Assembly: GCF_003073135.1 (NCBI RefSeq)
Contig: NZ_PGDQ01000011.1
Coordinates: 153,818 to 217,817 of the forward strand
Origin: Euzebya rosea
GTDB lineage: Bacteria > Actinomycetota > Nitriliruptoria > Euzebyales > Euzebyaceae
Length of the DNA: 64,000 nucleotides
Reading direction: 5' to 3'
The notes below the pieces were generated by a model that saw nothing but the letters and a program-made list of their open reading frames with translations, did no database searches and was not told where the DNA came from. Below are positions 46,115 to 54,615 of the stretch, in pieces. Numbering within the stretch: the first letter of the stretch is position 1; every line of letters begins with the position of its first letter. The translations under genes were made by a program, and so were the position numbers.

Positions 46115-47197
46115 TCAGTAGGCGACGCCCATGTCCTGGATGACGGACTCCAGCAGGCTGGGGCGGTCGGTCATGATCCCGTCGACGCCGATGTCGATGA
46201 GGTGGCGCATCTCGGCCTCGTCGTCGACGGTCCAGACGTGGACGGCCATGCCGTTGGCGTGGGCGTCGGCGACGAAGTCGGCGTCGACGACGGTGACGCC
46301 GCTGAAGGCGATCGGGACCTGGTAGACGCGGTGCAGCGGGTGGGGTGTGCCGGGGGCGGCAGCCATCGACGCGCCCTTGAGGACGGCGGTCTCACCGAGC
46401 GCGGGGGCGGTGTGCACGTCGGGGGCGAGCAGCTTGAACTCGTGCAGCACCTGGTCCTGGAACGACGCGACGACGACGTCGTCGGTGCGGCCGAGCTCGG
46501 CCAGCAGGTCGGCGAGGTCGGCAGCCATCGACGGGTCGGCGGGCGGGCCGGTCTTCAGCTCGATGTTGATCGGCACGTCGGGGAAGCGCTCGAGCACCTC
46601 ACGGAGGGTGGGGATGCGGAAGTCCTCGGGTGTGTAGCCGGCCTCCGCCAGCTCGTCGGTGAGCGGGGTCTCGCCGGTGGCCATGCCGCGGAACACGTAG
46701 TCGCCCGGTGCGGCGTCCTTGGGGGTACCGCGGCCGGGGACATACCAGTGGGCGGCGTCGAGCGACTGGATCTCGGCGAGGGTCATGTCGGCGATCGCCC
46801 CGCTGCCGTTGGTGGTGCGGTCGACGGTGGCGTCGTGGTTGACCACGATCTCGCCGTCGGCGGTCCGGTAGATGTCGGACTCCAGCATGTCCACGCCGAG
46901 GGCCATGGACTCGGCGAAGGCGTAGAGGGTGTTCTCGGGCAGCTCGTCGGCGCCGCCCCGGTGGGCGATGTTGAGGACACGCCGCTCGAGCCACGGGTTG
47001 TCGGCCTGCGGCGCGCCCGTCGCGTCCATCTCGAGCCCATCCGGCTGGCTCCGGTCGGGCAGGGGCATGCCGGGCTCGCTCGCGCCCGGCTGGCTCGAGC
47101 CGGGCTGCAGGACGGCGCCGGCCGGCGTGACCACGAGGAGTAGGGCGAGCAGGACAAGGGATCCCAAGAGGCGGCTCATGCAGGTTGAGTTCGACAT
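46115..47197 (-). CDS. Secreted glycerophosphodiester phosphodiesterase
   Basis: 360 residues. It hydrolyses glycerophosphodiesters to glycerol-3-phosphate and an alcohol. A signal peptide ([19 protein letters not shown]) is followed by a Pro/Ser/Gly linker. The catalytic domain has [15 protein letters not shown] (catalytic HR and E-N-T), [17 protein letters not shown] (metal Glu, Asp and the second catalytic His) and [10 protein letters not shown]. All expected residues are present. ATG 47197 has GGAGGGG some 12 bases away; ATG 47179 is the alternative. The region upstream holds 64-bp repeats. Confidence 0.85.
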   Translation of the reverse strand: MSNSTCMSRLLGSLVLLALLLVVTPAGAVLQPGSSQPGASEPGMPLPDRSQPDGLEMDATGAPQADNPWLERRVLNIAHRGGADELPENTLYAFAESMALGVDMLESDIYRTADGEIVVNHDATVDRTTNGSGAIADMTLAEIQSLDAAHWYVPGRGTPKDAAPGDYVFRGMATGETPLTDELAEAGYTPEDFRIPTLREVLERFPDVPINIELKTGPPADPSMAADLADLLAELGRTDDVVVASFQDQVLHEFKLLAPDVHTAPALGETAVLKGASMAAAPGTPHPLHRVYQVPIAFSGVTVVDADFVADAHANGMAVHVWTVDDEAEMRHLIDIGVDGIMTDRPSLLESVIQDMGVAY

Positions 47198-47556
47198 CCC
47201 CGAGCCGAACCCCTCCGTCCGGACATCGTGTTCGTCCGACCGACGTCGCCAGTACACCTGGGATTCGCCGGGGCCAGTGGCTCGCCGCGGACCCGGTCTG
47301 CGGCGGACCCGGTCGGCGGCGGTCTCGGACGGCCCCGGCCCAGGCTCGCCGCGGCCCTGGTCGACTGGTGCCCGAGCTCGCTGCCGCCTCGGTCGGCCCC
47401 GGCCCGGGCTCGCCGCGGCCCTGGTCGACTGGGGCCCGAGCTCGCTGCCGCCTGGGTCGGCCCCGGCCTGGGCGCGCTGCGGCCGGCTGGACCGGCGACC
47501 CCATGGGCGGGCGGTCACCCCGGGGACGTGGGTGGGCGCCGGCTACCGTGGCCGGC
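47198..47556. other. Intergenic region between divergent GDPD and GntR genes
   Basis: A 359-base stretch with no credible gene. It contains three 64-bp tandem units (47279-47470) and ends with the putative leaderless promoter of the GntR gene. All reading frames across it are repetitive Arg/Pro/Gly/Ala sequence, a product of base composition. Confidence 0.7.
47279..47470. repeat. Three tandem 64-bp repeats
   Basis: Units start at 47279, 47343 and 47407, each opening with GGCTCGCCGCGG. Units two and three differ at only a few bases; unit one is diverged in its centre. A partial fourth copy continues from 47471. The repeats are very GC-rich. They lie between divergent promoters, where they could bind a regulator, or may just reflect replication slippage. 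Confidence 0.8.
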
Positions 47557-47557
47557 A
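47544..47557 (+). promoter_or_regulatory. Putative leaderless promoter of the GntR gene
   Basis: TACCGT at 47544-47549 lies seven bases before the ATG at 47557, and there is no Shine-Dalgarno sequence. The arrangement is identical to that of the Uma2 gene. Confidence 0.45.
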
Positions 47558-47922
47558 TGCTCAGGATCGATCCGAACGCCGACCGTCCACCCTTCGAGCA
47601 GGTCCGCGACGGGATCGTGGCCCTGGTCGACGACGGGACGCTGGCGCCGGGTGAGCGACTGCCCACCGTCCGCGGGTTGGCGACCGACCTCGGCATCGCC
47701 GCCAACACCGTCGCCCGGGCCTACAAGGAGTTGGAGCAGGCCGGCGTCGTCGCCACGCGCGGCCGCAAGGGCACGTTCGTCGTCGACGCCGAGGACCAGC
47801 CGTGGCGCCAAGACGCCGAGGCCGCTGCCGACGCCTTCGCCGCCCGCCTGCGCGAGCTCGGCGTGCCGCCCGGCGTGGGCCTCGAGCTGGCCTCCCGCGC
47901 CATCGACGACGACCGCGGCTGA
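47557..47922 (+). CDS. GntR family regulator (YtrA-type, short)
   Basis: 121 residues. RPPFEQVRDGIVALVDDG, LPTVRGLATDLGIAANTVARAYKEL and GVVATRGRKGTFVV form the GntR winged helix. Only about 45 residues follow, so there is no FCD, UTRA or aminotransferase domain, placing it with YtrA-type regulators, which commonly control ABC transporters. None is adjacent here. The last 16 codons are repeated in degenerate form 80 bases downstream (47961-48005). Confidence 0.85.
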   Translation: MLRIDPNADRPPFEQVRDGIVALVDDGTLAPGERLPTVRGLATDLGIAANTVARAYKELEQAGVVATRGRKGTFVVDAEDQPWRQDAEAAADAFAARLRELGVPPGVGLELASRAIDDDRG

Positions 47923-48005
47923 CCGGCAGCCCGCAGCCCTCGGACCGCCGGGAGCAGGACCTCGAGCTGGCCTCCCCGGCGATCGGCCACCACCGCTGCT
48001 GACCG
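47879..48005. repeat. Degenerate duplication of the GntR gene end
   Basis: CTCGAGCTGGCCTCCC occurs at 47881-47896 and again at 47961-47976. The following bases also correspond, including CTGACCG at 47919 and 47999, with a constant 80-base period. The second copy lies outside the gene. Confidence 0.6.
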
Positions 48006-48138
48006 CACGACTGAACCCACCGACGCTGCCCCGGGCGGAGTCCGCCGGCACCACCACGCCTTACCGCCCGTTCCGCACGGGTCCGGGGCCTGCTCGTCGA
48101 GCGGCCCGGCATCCGTGCGACTCCGGGCAGCCCAGCGG

Positions 48139-48155
48139 CCCCGCCGGCGGCGGGG
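48139..48155 (-). terminator. Hairpin after the DUF222-HNH gene
   Basis: CCCCGCC and GGCGGGG pair as a 7-bp stem with a three-base loop, seven bases beyond the stop codon at 48162 on the minus strand. No T-tract follows. Confidence 0.5.
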
Positions 48156-48161
48156 TGCGGG

Positions 48162-49808
48162 TCAGATGGGTAGTCGGTCGTCGCCAGATCTGCTGTCGGG
48201 TGGCGGACCACCCCGCGGGTTGTCGCGCGGGAAGACCGTTGTCCGCTTGACCGTCGTGCCGCTCCGGCGCCGCTTGATCGTGACCGTGCCCGTCTCGACG
48301 TCGAACGCCAGCCGCCAGCCGTCGTGGTGGACGGCGTTGTGGTGATGTCGGCACAGCGGCACGCCGTTGGCCCGATCGGTCCGGCCACCGTGACGCCACC
48401 AGGTGACGTGATGAAGGTCAGTCCATGCCATGGGTCGACCGCACGGCTGCCCGTCGGCGGACGGGAAGGCACAACCACCGAACAGCAGCTCGGCCGCCCG
48501 CTGCTGCGCTGCGGTCCAGACCCGGGTCGCACGGCCGATGTCCAGCGGCATGCCGGTCGGTGACAGCACCGCGCGGGTCAGCCGGGCGTCACAGGCCAGC
48601 CGCCGGACGGTCTCCGGTGACAACGTCACCCCGGACGCACCCACACCCGGCAGGTCGGCATCACCGGTCAACGTGTCGACCGGCACCGTGACCGTCACGT
48701 GCGGACGGACCCCCCGGGTGGTCGGCAGCTCGCCGGCCTTCAGCCCCGCACCGACAAGGTCGACGAACGCGTCGTAGCGCCGTTGCTCAGGGGTGCGGCG
48801 TTCCGCGTCCGGCGTCTTCGGCGGGTCGAACGTCGCGCAGGCCTGCAGCCCGGCGGTCAACATCTCGTAGTCGTCATCGACGAGGTCGACCCGCAGGACC
48901 CGCTGACCGGTTGTGCGGTCAGTCCACGTCCGCACCGACCGTCGGGACCGCTGGGCCGCGACCGCCCGCTCCAACGCGTCAGCGTCGCCAGTCCGCAGCT
49001 GGGCGGCCCGGCGCTTCACCTGATCAGGGGAGGCCCCTGACGTCGCGGACTCCAGCAAGGCGTCCTGCCTGGCCCGCCGCGCCGCCGCCTCCTCTGCAGC
49101 CTCCGCAGCCGCACGCTCGGCACGTTCCTGCGCCAGCTGCCGCTCGCGTTCGGCCGCTTCACGAGCCAGCCTCGTGCGCTCGGCCATCGACTCGGCCTCG
49201 GCCTGCGCCAGCTGGTCGGCCCGGCGCCGACGTTCCCGCTCCTCGTCCTCCGCCGCAGCGCGCGCACGGGCCGCGGCTTCCTGGTCGGCCGCCTGACGTT
49301 CGGCAGCGGCGACGATCCCGGCCGCGTGGTCGTGGGAGATCGAGCCGGACTGCAGCAGGTCCACGACGTCGGGCCGGTCCGCCAGCCCCTCGGCCAGGCG
49401 CACCTCCCTCGTCGCGGTGGCGGTCGACAAGGCCATCGCCGAGGTCGCCCACGCCTGCAACGACACGGCCCCGTCGGCGTCCGGCAGCCCCGCCTCCCGC
49501 GCGGCCAGCATGGCCCGCAACCGTGCCGCCGAGAGCGCCGCGTCCAGCCCGGCCAACCCCTCGACCACCGTCCGCAGCGACGCGACGTCGCCCGCCGCTC
49601 CCCCACCAGCCAACCACGCGTTGAGGTCGCCCAGCCCACGCAACGCGCGGGTCACCGCCGACACCGGCTCCCCCTCGCAACCGGCCACCCCGGCAACCCG
49701 TGACAGCTCCTCCGCCGTCATCCACACGCCGATCGGCACGTCGCCCACACCCTCGGCACGCAGCACGTCAACCAGCTCGTCCCACCCGACCTCCACCCCG
49801 GGTTCCAC
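48162..49808 (-). CDS. DUF222 / HNH endonuclease domain protein
   Basis: 548 residues. The N-terminal half is a DUF222 helical domain. Around residues 165-255 it holds an Ala/Glu/Arg-rich coiled coil (EDEERERRRRADQL, REAAERERQLAQERAERAA). The C-terminal HNH nuclease has LHHVTWWRHGG and CRHHHNAVHHDGW, with the catalytic His and the following Asn/His intact, plus a Cys pair (GCAFPSADGQPCG). Such proteins are abundant in actinomycetes, often as many copies, and their role is unclear; some resemble mobile-element nucleases. The GTG at 49808 has GGAGGT nine bases upstream; the frame also runs from ATG 49886, but a -10-like TATGGT lies in that stretch. Confidence 0.85.
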   Translation of the reverse strand: MEPGVEVGWDELVDVLRAEGVGDVPIGVWMTAEELSRVAGVAGCEGEPVSAVTRALRGLGDLNAWLAGGGAAGDVASLRTVVEGLAGLDAALSAARLRAMLAAREAGLPDADGAVSLQAWATSAMALSTATATREVRLAEGLADRPDVVDLLQSGSISHDHAAGIVAAAERQAADQEAAARARAAAEDEERERRRRADQLAQAEAESMAERTRLAREAAERERQLAQERAERAAAEAAEEAAARRARQDALLESATSGASPDQVKRRAAQLRTGDADALERAVAAQRSRRSVRTWTDRTTGQRVLRVDLVDDDYEMLTAGLQACATFDPPKTPDAERRTPEQRRYDAFVDLVGAGLKAGELPTTRGVRPHVTVTVPVDTLTGDADLPGVGASGVTLSPETVRRLACDARLTRAVLSPTGMPLDIGRATRVWTAAQQRAAELLFGGCAFPSADGQPCGRPMAWTDLHHVTWWRHGGRTDRANGVPLCRHHHNAVHHDGWRLAFDVETGTVTIKRRRSGTTVKRTTVFPRDNPRGGPPPDSRSGDDRLPI

Positions 49809-49863
49809 CGCCGTGCCACCTCCTCCGAGAACCGATCGACCTGCCTGATCCGACGTACTTCGC

Positions 49864-49869
49864 ACCATA
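49864..49869 (-). promoter_or_regulatory. -10-like TATGGT upstream of the DUF222-HNH gene
   Basis: On the minus strand TATGGT (49869-49864) lies about 55 bases before the GTG at 49808. It supports starting the gene at the downstream GTG with its strong ribosome binding site. No convincing -35 was found. Confidence 0.35.
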
Positions 49870-49950
49870 CGCAGGGGGTGTGACATCGGGCTCGGCCAGC
49901 CCCGCCGGTGGTGCCCGACCGGACGAGGCGACGCGGACCGAACCGAGTCC

Positions 49951-49963
49951 TACGGTGCAGCCA
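49951..49963 (+). promoter_or_regulatory. Putative leaderless promoter of the DHFR-like gene
   Basis: TACGGT at 49951-49956 is six bases before the ATG at 49963. No Shine-Dalgarno sequence is present. Confidence 0.4.
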
Positions 49964-50541
49964 TGGGACGCACCGTCTACTGGATGAACACCAGCCTCGA
50001 CCTCCGGATCGAGCACACCGTCGGGGAGAACGGACGCGCCGACTGGGCGCGGATCGACCGGACCCTGCACGAGGAGTTCAACGCCCGCGCCCGAGGGCTG
50101 GCGATGATGTGGGAGGGCCGGGTGATGTACGAGATCATGGAGGAGTTCTGGCCGGCCGCCGCCGACGACGAGTCCCTCGACGACTACCTGCGGGACTTCG
50201 GACGGATCTGGACGACCATGCCCAAGGTCCTCGTGTCGGACTCGCGGACCGAAGCCGGCCACAACACCCGCGTCGTCGGTGGGGAGGGGGCGCTCGACCA
50301 GCTCGCGGACATCCGCGCCGAGACCGACGGTGACGTCGGCGTGGGCGGGGCGACGCTGGCGACCCAGCTGCTGCGAGCCGGCCTGCTGGACGAGCTGTTG
50401 CTGTTCGTGCACCCCGCGATCCTGGGGGAGGGTCGACCGCTGTTCGACGCGCTCGACGCCCCGGTGCAGTGCGAGCTGCTGGAGCAGTCGTCGTTCCCCA
50501 ACGGCGTGACCCTCCACCGCTACGCGCTCGGAACGGTCTAG
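49963..50541 (+). CDS. Dihydrofolate reductase family protein (RibD C-terminal type)
   Basis: 192 residues. VYWMNTSLDLRIEHT is the usual opening strand, MMWEGRVMYEIMEEFWP the segment containing the NADPH-binding GR.tYe-like motif, PKVLVSDSRTE a central strand, and VGVGGATLATQLLRAGLLDELLLFVHPAILGEGRPLF the family's most conserved C-terminal block. It is likely an NADPH-dependent reductase of unknown substrate. It ends with a four-base overlap of stop codons with the convergent gene (CTAG at 50538-50541). Confidence 0.85.
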   Translation: MGRTVYWMNTSLDLRIEHTVGENGRADWARIDRTLHEEFNARARGLAMMWEGRVMYEIMEEFWPAAADDESLDDYLRDFGRIWTTMPKVLVSDSRTEAGHNTRVVGGEGALDQLADIRAETDGDVGVGGATLATQLLRAGLLDELLLFVHPAILGEGRPLFDALDAPVQCELLEQSSFPNGVTLHRYALGTV

Positions 50542-51452
50542 CCGCCGACGCCCGGCTGGGGCCCGTTGCCGGTACCGGTGCTGCGAGGACCGCCGTGGCA
50601 GACACGCGGGATCCCGGTGACCTCGGCGCGGTAGGTGCGGGCGTCCTCCTCGTTCCACCAGTAGCCGTCCCAGCCGCCGTAGCGGTCGCCGCCGATGGTC
50701 GGGCCGTAGCTGTACAGGATCTGCTTGCCGTTGGTCCGGCCGTACTCGTCGCGGAAGTGGTCCACGTAGTCCAACCACATGCAGTCGCTCATCGGCCCCC
50801 TCGCCTCGACCGCCCCACCGTCGATGGAGTGGTTGGTGTTGATCGGCATGACGGGGGTGGAGTCGTAGTGCCCGCCCTGCGGCTTGGGACAGCTCTCGGC
50901 CCAGTGGTTGCTGTTGGAGAGAAGGCAGTCACGATCGGGCTGGTAGCCGGGGCCGCGTCCGGTGACCGACATCTCCACGCCGTAGGCCCGCCCGTATGGG
51001 AAGGTGTTCCACAGGACGAGGCGGATGCCCCAGGACTCCTCGCGGATCTCAACGTGGAAGCCCTGACGTGGGACCTCGCGCGGGAAGCTGTAGCCGTTCG
51101 CGCCGTGGTCGATCACGTAGACGCCGCACGGGTTCCACAGCTCGTAGTCGGCCCAGTCGCAGGCCAGGCCGATCTGGAAGTTCTGTCCGGTGTCCAGGTC
51201 CCGGAGGCGGGCCCGGTAGAAGGTGCGCTCGTCGTCGTAGGAGGAGTCGGGGACCTCGCGGGTGTGCCAGTCGAGGATGATGGCCTCGCCGAACCCGAAG
51301 GCGCAGGCGACGACCAGGTCGCCCGTCGGGTTGTGGACCTCCCGCTCCCCCACGTCATCGGTGTAGCAGGAGCCGTCGTCGTTGGCGGTCGCGGGCATCA
51401 GTCCGGTCAGCGCCAGCGCCAGGGCGCTGATGGTCAGGGCGATCTTCTTCAT
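50538..51452 (-). CDS. Secreted cysteine-containing protein of unknown function
   Basis: 304 residues, family not recognised. The ATG at 51452 has GGAGA about seven bases before it. A signal peptide (MKKIALTISALALALTGLMPATA) precedes a Trp/Tyr-rich beta domain with about eight cysteines (SCYTDDVG, VACAFGFG, LACDWADYELWNPCGVYV, RDCLLSNS, ESCPKPQGG), consistent with several disulfides. The C-terminal part includes NTNHSIDGGAVEARG and GGWDGYWWNEEDARTYRAEV. A polysaccharide-binding or enzyme-like role is possible but unsupported by motifs. Confidence 0.65.
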   Translation of the reverse strand: MKKIALTISALALALTGLMPATANDDGSCYTDDVGEREVHNPTGDLVVACAFGFGEAIILDWHTREVPDSSYDDERTFYRARLRDLDTGQNFQIGLACDWADYELWNPCGVYVIDHGANGYSFPREVPRQGFHVEIREESWGIRLVLWNTFPYGRAYGVEMSVTGRGPGYQPDRDCLLSNSNHWAESCPKPQGGHYDSTPVMPINTNHSIDGGAVEARGPMSDCMWLDYVDHFRDEYGRTNGKQILYSYGPTIGGDRYGGWDGYWWNEEDARTYRAEVTGIPRVCHGGPRSTGTGNGPQPGVGG

Positions 51453-51733
51453 GGTCGTTCTCCACGTCTGCGTTCGCGGGGGCGGGACAGGACGCCGTCG
51501 GCTCGAGCCACCGAGGCCCCCGTGGCGTCCTGCACCGTCCACCCCGTCGCGGCGCGCGGGTCGCGCCACGTCCGGCAGGAACTGTGCCCCCACCGGGTCG
51601 TCAGGTCTGACGAGGACCGGGACGGCCCGGAATCGCCCCCGGCGACCCCCACACGCAGCAATCACTTGCCATCACGTGGGTGGCACCGCGCACCTGCTCA
51701 AGTCTCAGCCAAGACCATCCGATCAGCTTCGTG

Positions 51734-52630
51734 ATGGAGTCCGACGGCGCCGGGTCCGCGCATGGTGATTGGTCCTTCACGCCGCCATCGGCCAAGCGTG
51801 AGTCGCTGCCGCGTCCGCTGTTCGACGACGACTTCGTCGCCCAGGCGAAGTTCACCGAGTTCAGCGCCGCCGAGCGAGCCACCCGGCCGCGATCCCGAAC
51901 GCGAGGACGCCTTCGGTGGAAAGTCACGACGCTCCTCGTCGCGCTGCTGGCCGCGATGGTGATCGTCGACGGTCGAAACCCGTACGTCCACGGACCGACC
52001 CTTGCCCTCATCGCCGTCGAGCTCGACGACGTGGCGGTGTCCGACAACCTGATGGGCGCCTTCGACCACGAGGCCGCGCTGGCAATCGGGTGGCTGGGGT
52101 CAACCACCGGCCGCACCCTGCGAGTCGACCCCACGCCGACCCGGAAGATGGACCTGCGCATGTCGGCCGAGGAGCTTCTCGGCGACAGCGAGGACGCCAC
52201 CGGCATCGTGCTGGACGCCCTTCGAGCTCGCTCCGACGTCAACCCCGGCGCGGTGCCCGTCGTGCTGGTCCCGGCCGCGACGACCACCGTGCCCGGCCCT
52301 CTGAGCCCCTGTGGCCTGGGCGGGCCGAACGGGGTGGTCATCTTCCTCGGCAACTGCGACGTGCAGCCGTCGACCACGTCAGCGTGGCCATCGCGGGCAA
52401 GCCGTCTCGTGGCCCACGAGCTGGGCGACGCCCTCGGCGCCGTCGGGGAGTGCGCACCCAACCACACGGACGGACACGTCGGGGACGACCCGGCAGACCT
52501 CATGGCACCGGTCGGCCCCGCCACCCTGGGGTCAGTCACCCTCGACACCGACCGCAGGGACTACCTCGGCCACGACAACCCGGGCTGCCCCGACATCCTC
52601 GACAGTCCCCTCTGGGCGGATCGATCCTGA
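51734..52630 (+). CDS. Single-pass membrane protein with degenerate zincin-like domain
   Basis: 298 residues. An Arg-rich cytoplasmic N-terminus precedes one membrane helix (VTTLLVALLAAMVIVDG, about 77-93). The outer domain ends in a metzincin-like segment: VAHELGDALGAVG then APNHTDGHVGDDPADLM. Related actinobacterial secreted metallopeptidases carry HELGH here, followed by a PHHT-like loop and a DLM turn. In this protein the second zinc His is Asp232 (GAC for CAC, one base). Activity is therefore doubtful. A disulfide is possible between Cys residues (SPCGLGG, GNCDVQP). The start at ATG 51734 is the first Met with good coding character; a longer frame begins at 51680. Confidence 0.6.
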   Translation: MESDGAGSAHGDWSFTPPSAKRESLPRPLFDDDFVAQAKFTEFSAAERATRPRSRTRGRLRWKVTTLLVALLAAMVIVDGRNPYVHGPTLALIAVELDDVAVSDNLMGAFDHEAALAIGWLGSTTGRTLRVDPTPTRKMDLRMSAEELLGDSEDATGIVLDALRARSDVNPGAVPVVLVPAATTTVPGPLSPCGLGGPNGVVIFLGNCDVQPSTTSAWPSRASRLVAHELGDALGAVGECAPNHTDGHVGDDPADLMAPVGPATLGSVTLDTDRRDYLGHDNPGCPDILDSPLWADRS

Positions 52631-52750
52631 CGCGAAGTCGACGTCCGGGCAGGCGACGTGGGTGCGTGCGTCGTCCTCCAGGCGTCGATCGCGGCGATCA
52701 ACGACGCGCTGGACCCGCGAGCGTTCCACGACCGCCGCGGCGTGGTCACC

Positions 52751-52763
52751 GAGACTGACCGCA
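52751..52763 (+). promoter_or_regulatory. Putative leaderless promoter, GAGACT type
   Basis: GAGACT at 52751-52756 is six bases before the ATG at 52763. The same GAGACTGACCGC string precedes the SDR gene start at 57573, with one extra base there. Confidence 0.4.
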
Positions 52764-54055
52764 TGACGGACGAAGGACGCCACGACCACGTGGAGCAGGT
52801 GCTCGAGTGGACGACCGGTGGGCACGACCTGGACGCCCTCGACGCCCACGCCCTGGAGCGGTTCCTGTGGTACGAGCTGCCCACGAAGTGGCACGTCGAC
52901 GCCACCTCACGGGACGAGATCATCGACGACCTGGCAGCCGCGTTCACCCACGCCGGCCGCGACCGGATGGCCGCTCGCTGCACCGACGCGCAGACCCGAG
53001 AAGTCCTTGCCGCGTGGGAGGAGGACCGAGGCGCCGGCTTCCGGGCGTTCGACGCCGCCGAGGCCAGGTCCGCCGTTTCCCCGCCCGACATCGACCCCGC
53101 CGACGAGCTGGACGGACTGGTCTGGGGCGACATCATGGGGATCGTCGAGGCAACCGCACGGAGTCGCGTCGGAGCGGCCCTCGGGGCGGCATGGGAACGG
53201 GAGGAGCTGACCCCCGGCACCCGCGGATGGCGGGCTGCACAGCAGCGCATCGCCCGGGCCGCCCTGAACGAGCCCAGCGACGGCGAGCTCGAGGGCGGCA
53301 CCCTGCTGGACGCAATTCTGGCCGAGCGAGTGCAGACGTGGGTGACTCGTCACCGATCCCCGGCCGCGACCTCGCTGTTCACGCGCGTCGCCACGCACCT
53401 CCTCCACCCGACCGAGGTGCCGACGGACGCCGAGACCGCGACGGCACCCCTGGCCCAGCTGCTCCAGGCATGCAGCGAGGGACTCGGGCTGACCGCCAAG
53501 CACTACCTGCCGCCCACCCTCGTGCGCCGGATCGCCGACGACCACAGCTGGTCGCTCGCTGGCTTCCCCGGTCGAGGTGAGGTGGACGAGCCGCTCGTCG
53601 CGGAGCTGCACGACATGGCGAGGCGAACCAAGCTGGCTCGCCGTACCAAACGAACACTGGTGCTCACCCCGACAGGCGAGGGGGCGCTGGCCGACGTCGC
53701 CAGTCGCTGGCGATCGGCGGCGGAGAGCTGGGTCGACGGCGACGACTTCGACGCCGCAGTGGGCGAGGTGGCGTTGGCCCTGCTGCTCGTCGACGGGGCG
53801 CCGGGTCGACACGGCGTGCTCGAACGGCAGGTCGCGGCCCTCGTGACCGAGCTCGGGTGGTCTCCTGGAGGTGGTGCGCCAGTGGATCCCCGAGATGTTG
53901 GTTGGGCACTGGGGGTGCTGTACCGCCGGGGTGCCATCCACGGCTTCGTCGCAGTCGACAAGGGTCTCGACCGAGGCCTGTCGGAGACGGGACGGGCCGC
54001 AGCCCTCACCGCGCTGCGCGCCCGGGCACTGGCCCCGAAGCGGGATGTGCACTGA
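52763..54055 (+). CDS. Uncharacterised helical protein, 430 aa
   Basis: Not assigned with confidence. It is soluble and mostly helical. Residues about 1-65 are acidic with Trp (VEQVLEWTTGG, LERFLWYELPTKWH). Residues about 240-345 (LTAKHYLPPTLVRRIADDH, PLVAELHDMARRTKL, RTKRTLVLTPTGEGAL) resemble the helical C-terminal part of actinobacterial pRiA4b ORF-3-like proteins and similar winged-helix-containing proteins. The end has a winged-helix look (ALGVLYRRGAIHGFVAV). A nucleic-acid-binding role is plausible from this only. It is followed two bases after its stop by the DUF5655 gene, suggesting co-translation. Confidence 0.55.
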   Translation: MTDEGRHDHVEQVLEWTTGGHDLDALDAHALERFLWYELPTKWHVDATSRDEIIDDLAAAFTHAGRDRMAARCTDAQTREVLAAWEEDRGAGFRAFDAAEARSAVSPPDIDPADELDGLVWGDIMGIVEATARSRVGAALGAAWEREELTPGTRGWRAAQQRIARAALNEPSDGELEGGTLLDAILAERVQTWVTRHRSPAATSLFTRVATHLLHPTEVPTDAETATAPLAQLLQACSEGLGLTAKHYLPPTLVRRIADDHSWSLAGFPGRGEVDEPLVAELHDMARRTKLARRTKRTLVLTPTGEGALADVASRWRSAAESWVDGDDFDAAVGEVALALLLVDGAPGRHGVLERQVAALVTELGWSPGGGAPVDPRDVGWALGVLYRRGAIHGFVAVDKGLDRGLSETGRAAALTALRARALAPKRDVH

Positions 54056-54057
54056 CG

Positions 54058-54486
54058 TTGGGATGCCTCGGCACGAGATGGACGTGTCCGGAGTGCGGTC
54101 GGCAGTTCGGCAAGCCGCGGCAGGGCCACACCTGCTCCCCCGGCCTGACGCTCGAGGAGTACCTGGCCACGGCCCCACCACACGAACCGCCGGTCGTCCA
54201 GCCGGTGCTGGACCACCTCGCCCAGATGCCTGACGCGCTGGTCGAGCCCGTCCAGGTCGGCCTGTTCGTCAAGCGGTCCAGCACGTTCGCGCAGCTGCGG
54301 ACGAGGACCCGGTGGGTGGCGCTGATGGTCAAGCTCCCCCGAGTCGTGACCCGCCCTCGTCCGGACCTGAAGGTCCAGTCCTACGGCTCGTCGCACTTCC
54401 ACACCTACAACCTGCGGACGCCCACCGACGTCACCCCGACGCTCCTCGACCTGCTGACCGAGGCCTACGAGGCCGACGCCGGCTGA
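54058..54486 (+). CDS. DUF5655 domain protein
   Basis: 142 residues. WTCPECGRQFGKPRQGHTC is a short zinc-ribbon-like N-terminus (two Cys pairs plus His), followed by the DUF5655 body: VEPVQVGLFVKRSSTFAQLR, TRWVALMVKLPR and a C-terminal DVTPTLLDLLTEAYE. DUF5655 domains resemble transport-associated or nucleic-acid-related modules without known activity. No ATG fits the frame near the start; TTG at 54058, two bases after the previous stop, is the best candidate, with GCGGGA as a weak ribosome binding site. Confidence 0.7.
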   Translation: MGCLGTRWTCPECGRQFGKPRQGHTCSPGLTLEEYLATAPPHEPPVVQPVLDHLAQMPDALVEPVQVGLFVKRSSTFAQLRTRTRWVALMVKLPRVVTRPRPDLKVQSYGSSHFHTYNLRTPTDVTPTLLDLLTEAYEADAG

Positions 54487-54615
54487 TCCATGGGGCGGAT
54501 CTGGGCCGGGCAGGGTGATCCCGACGTCGTCGCTACGCAGCGTCGCCGTGGTGCCGACGCTCGTGCTCGATGATCCGGTCCTCGAGTCGACGGTTCAGCA
54601 CGCCCGGAGCATGCG

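Noticed and set aside
54488..54615. A 22-codon minus-strand frame (VLNRRLEDRIIEHERRHHGD) after the TrmO gene.
   Set aside because: It looks protein-like but has no start signal and is too short to support; it may be chance.
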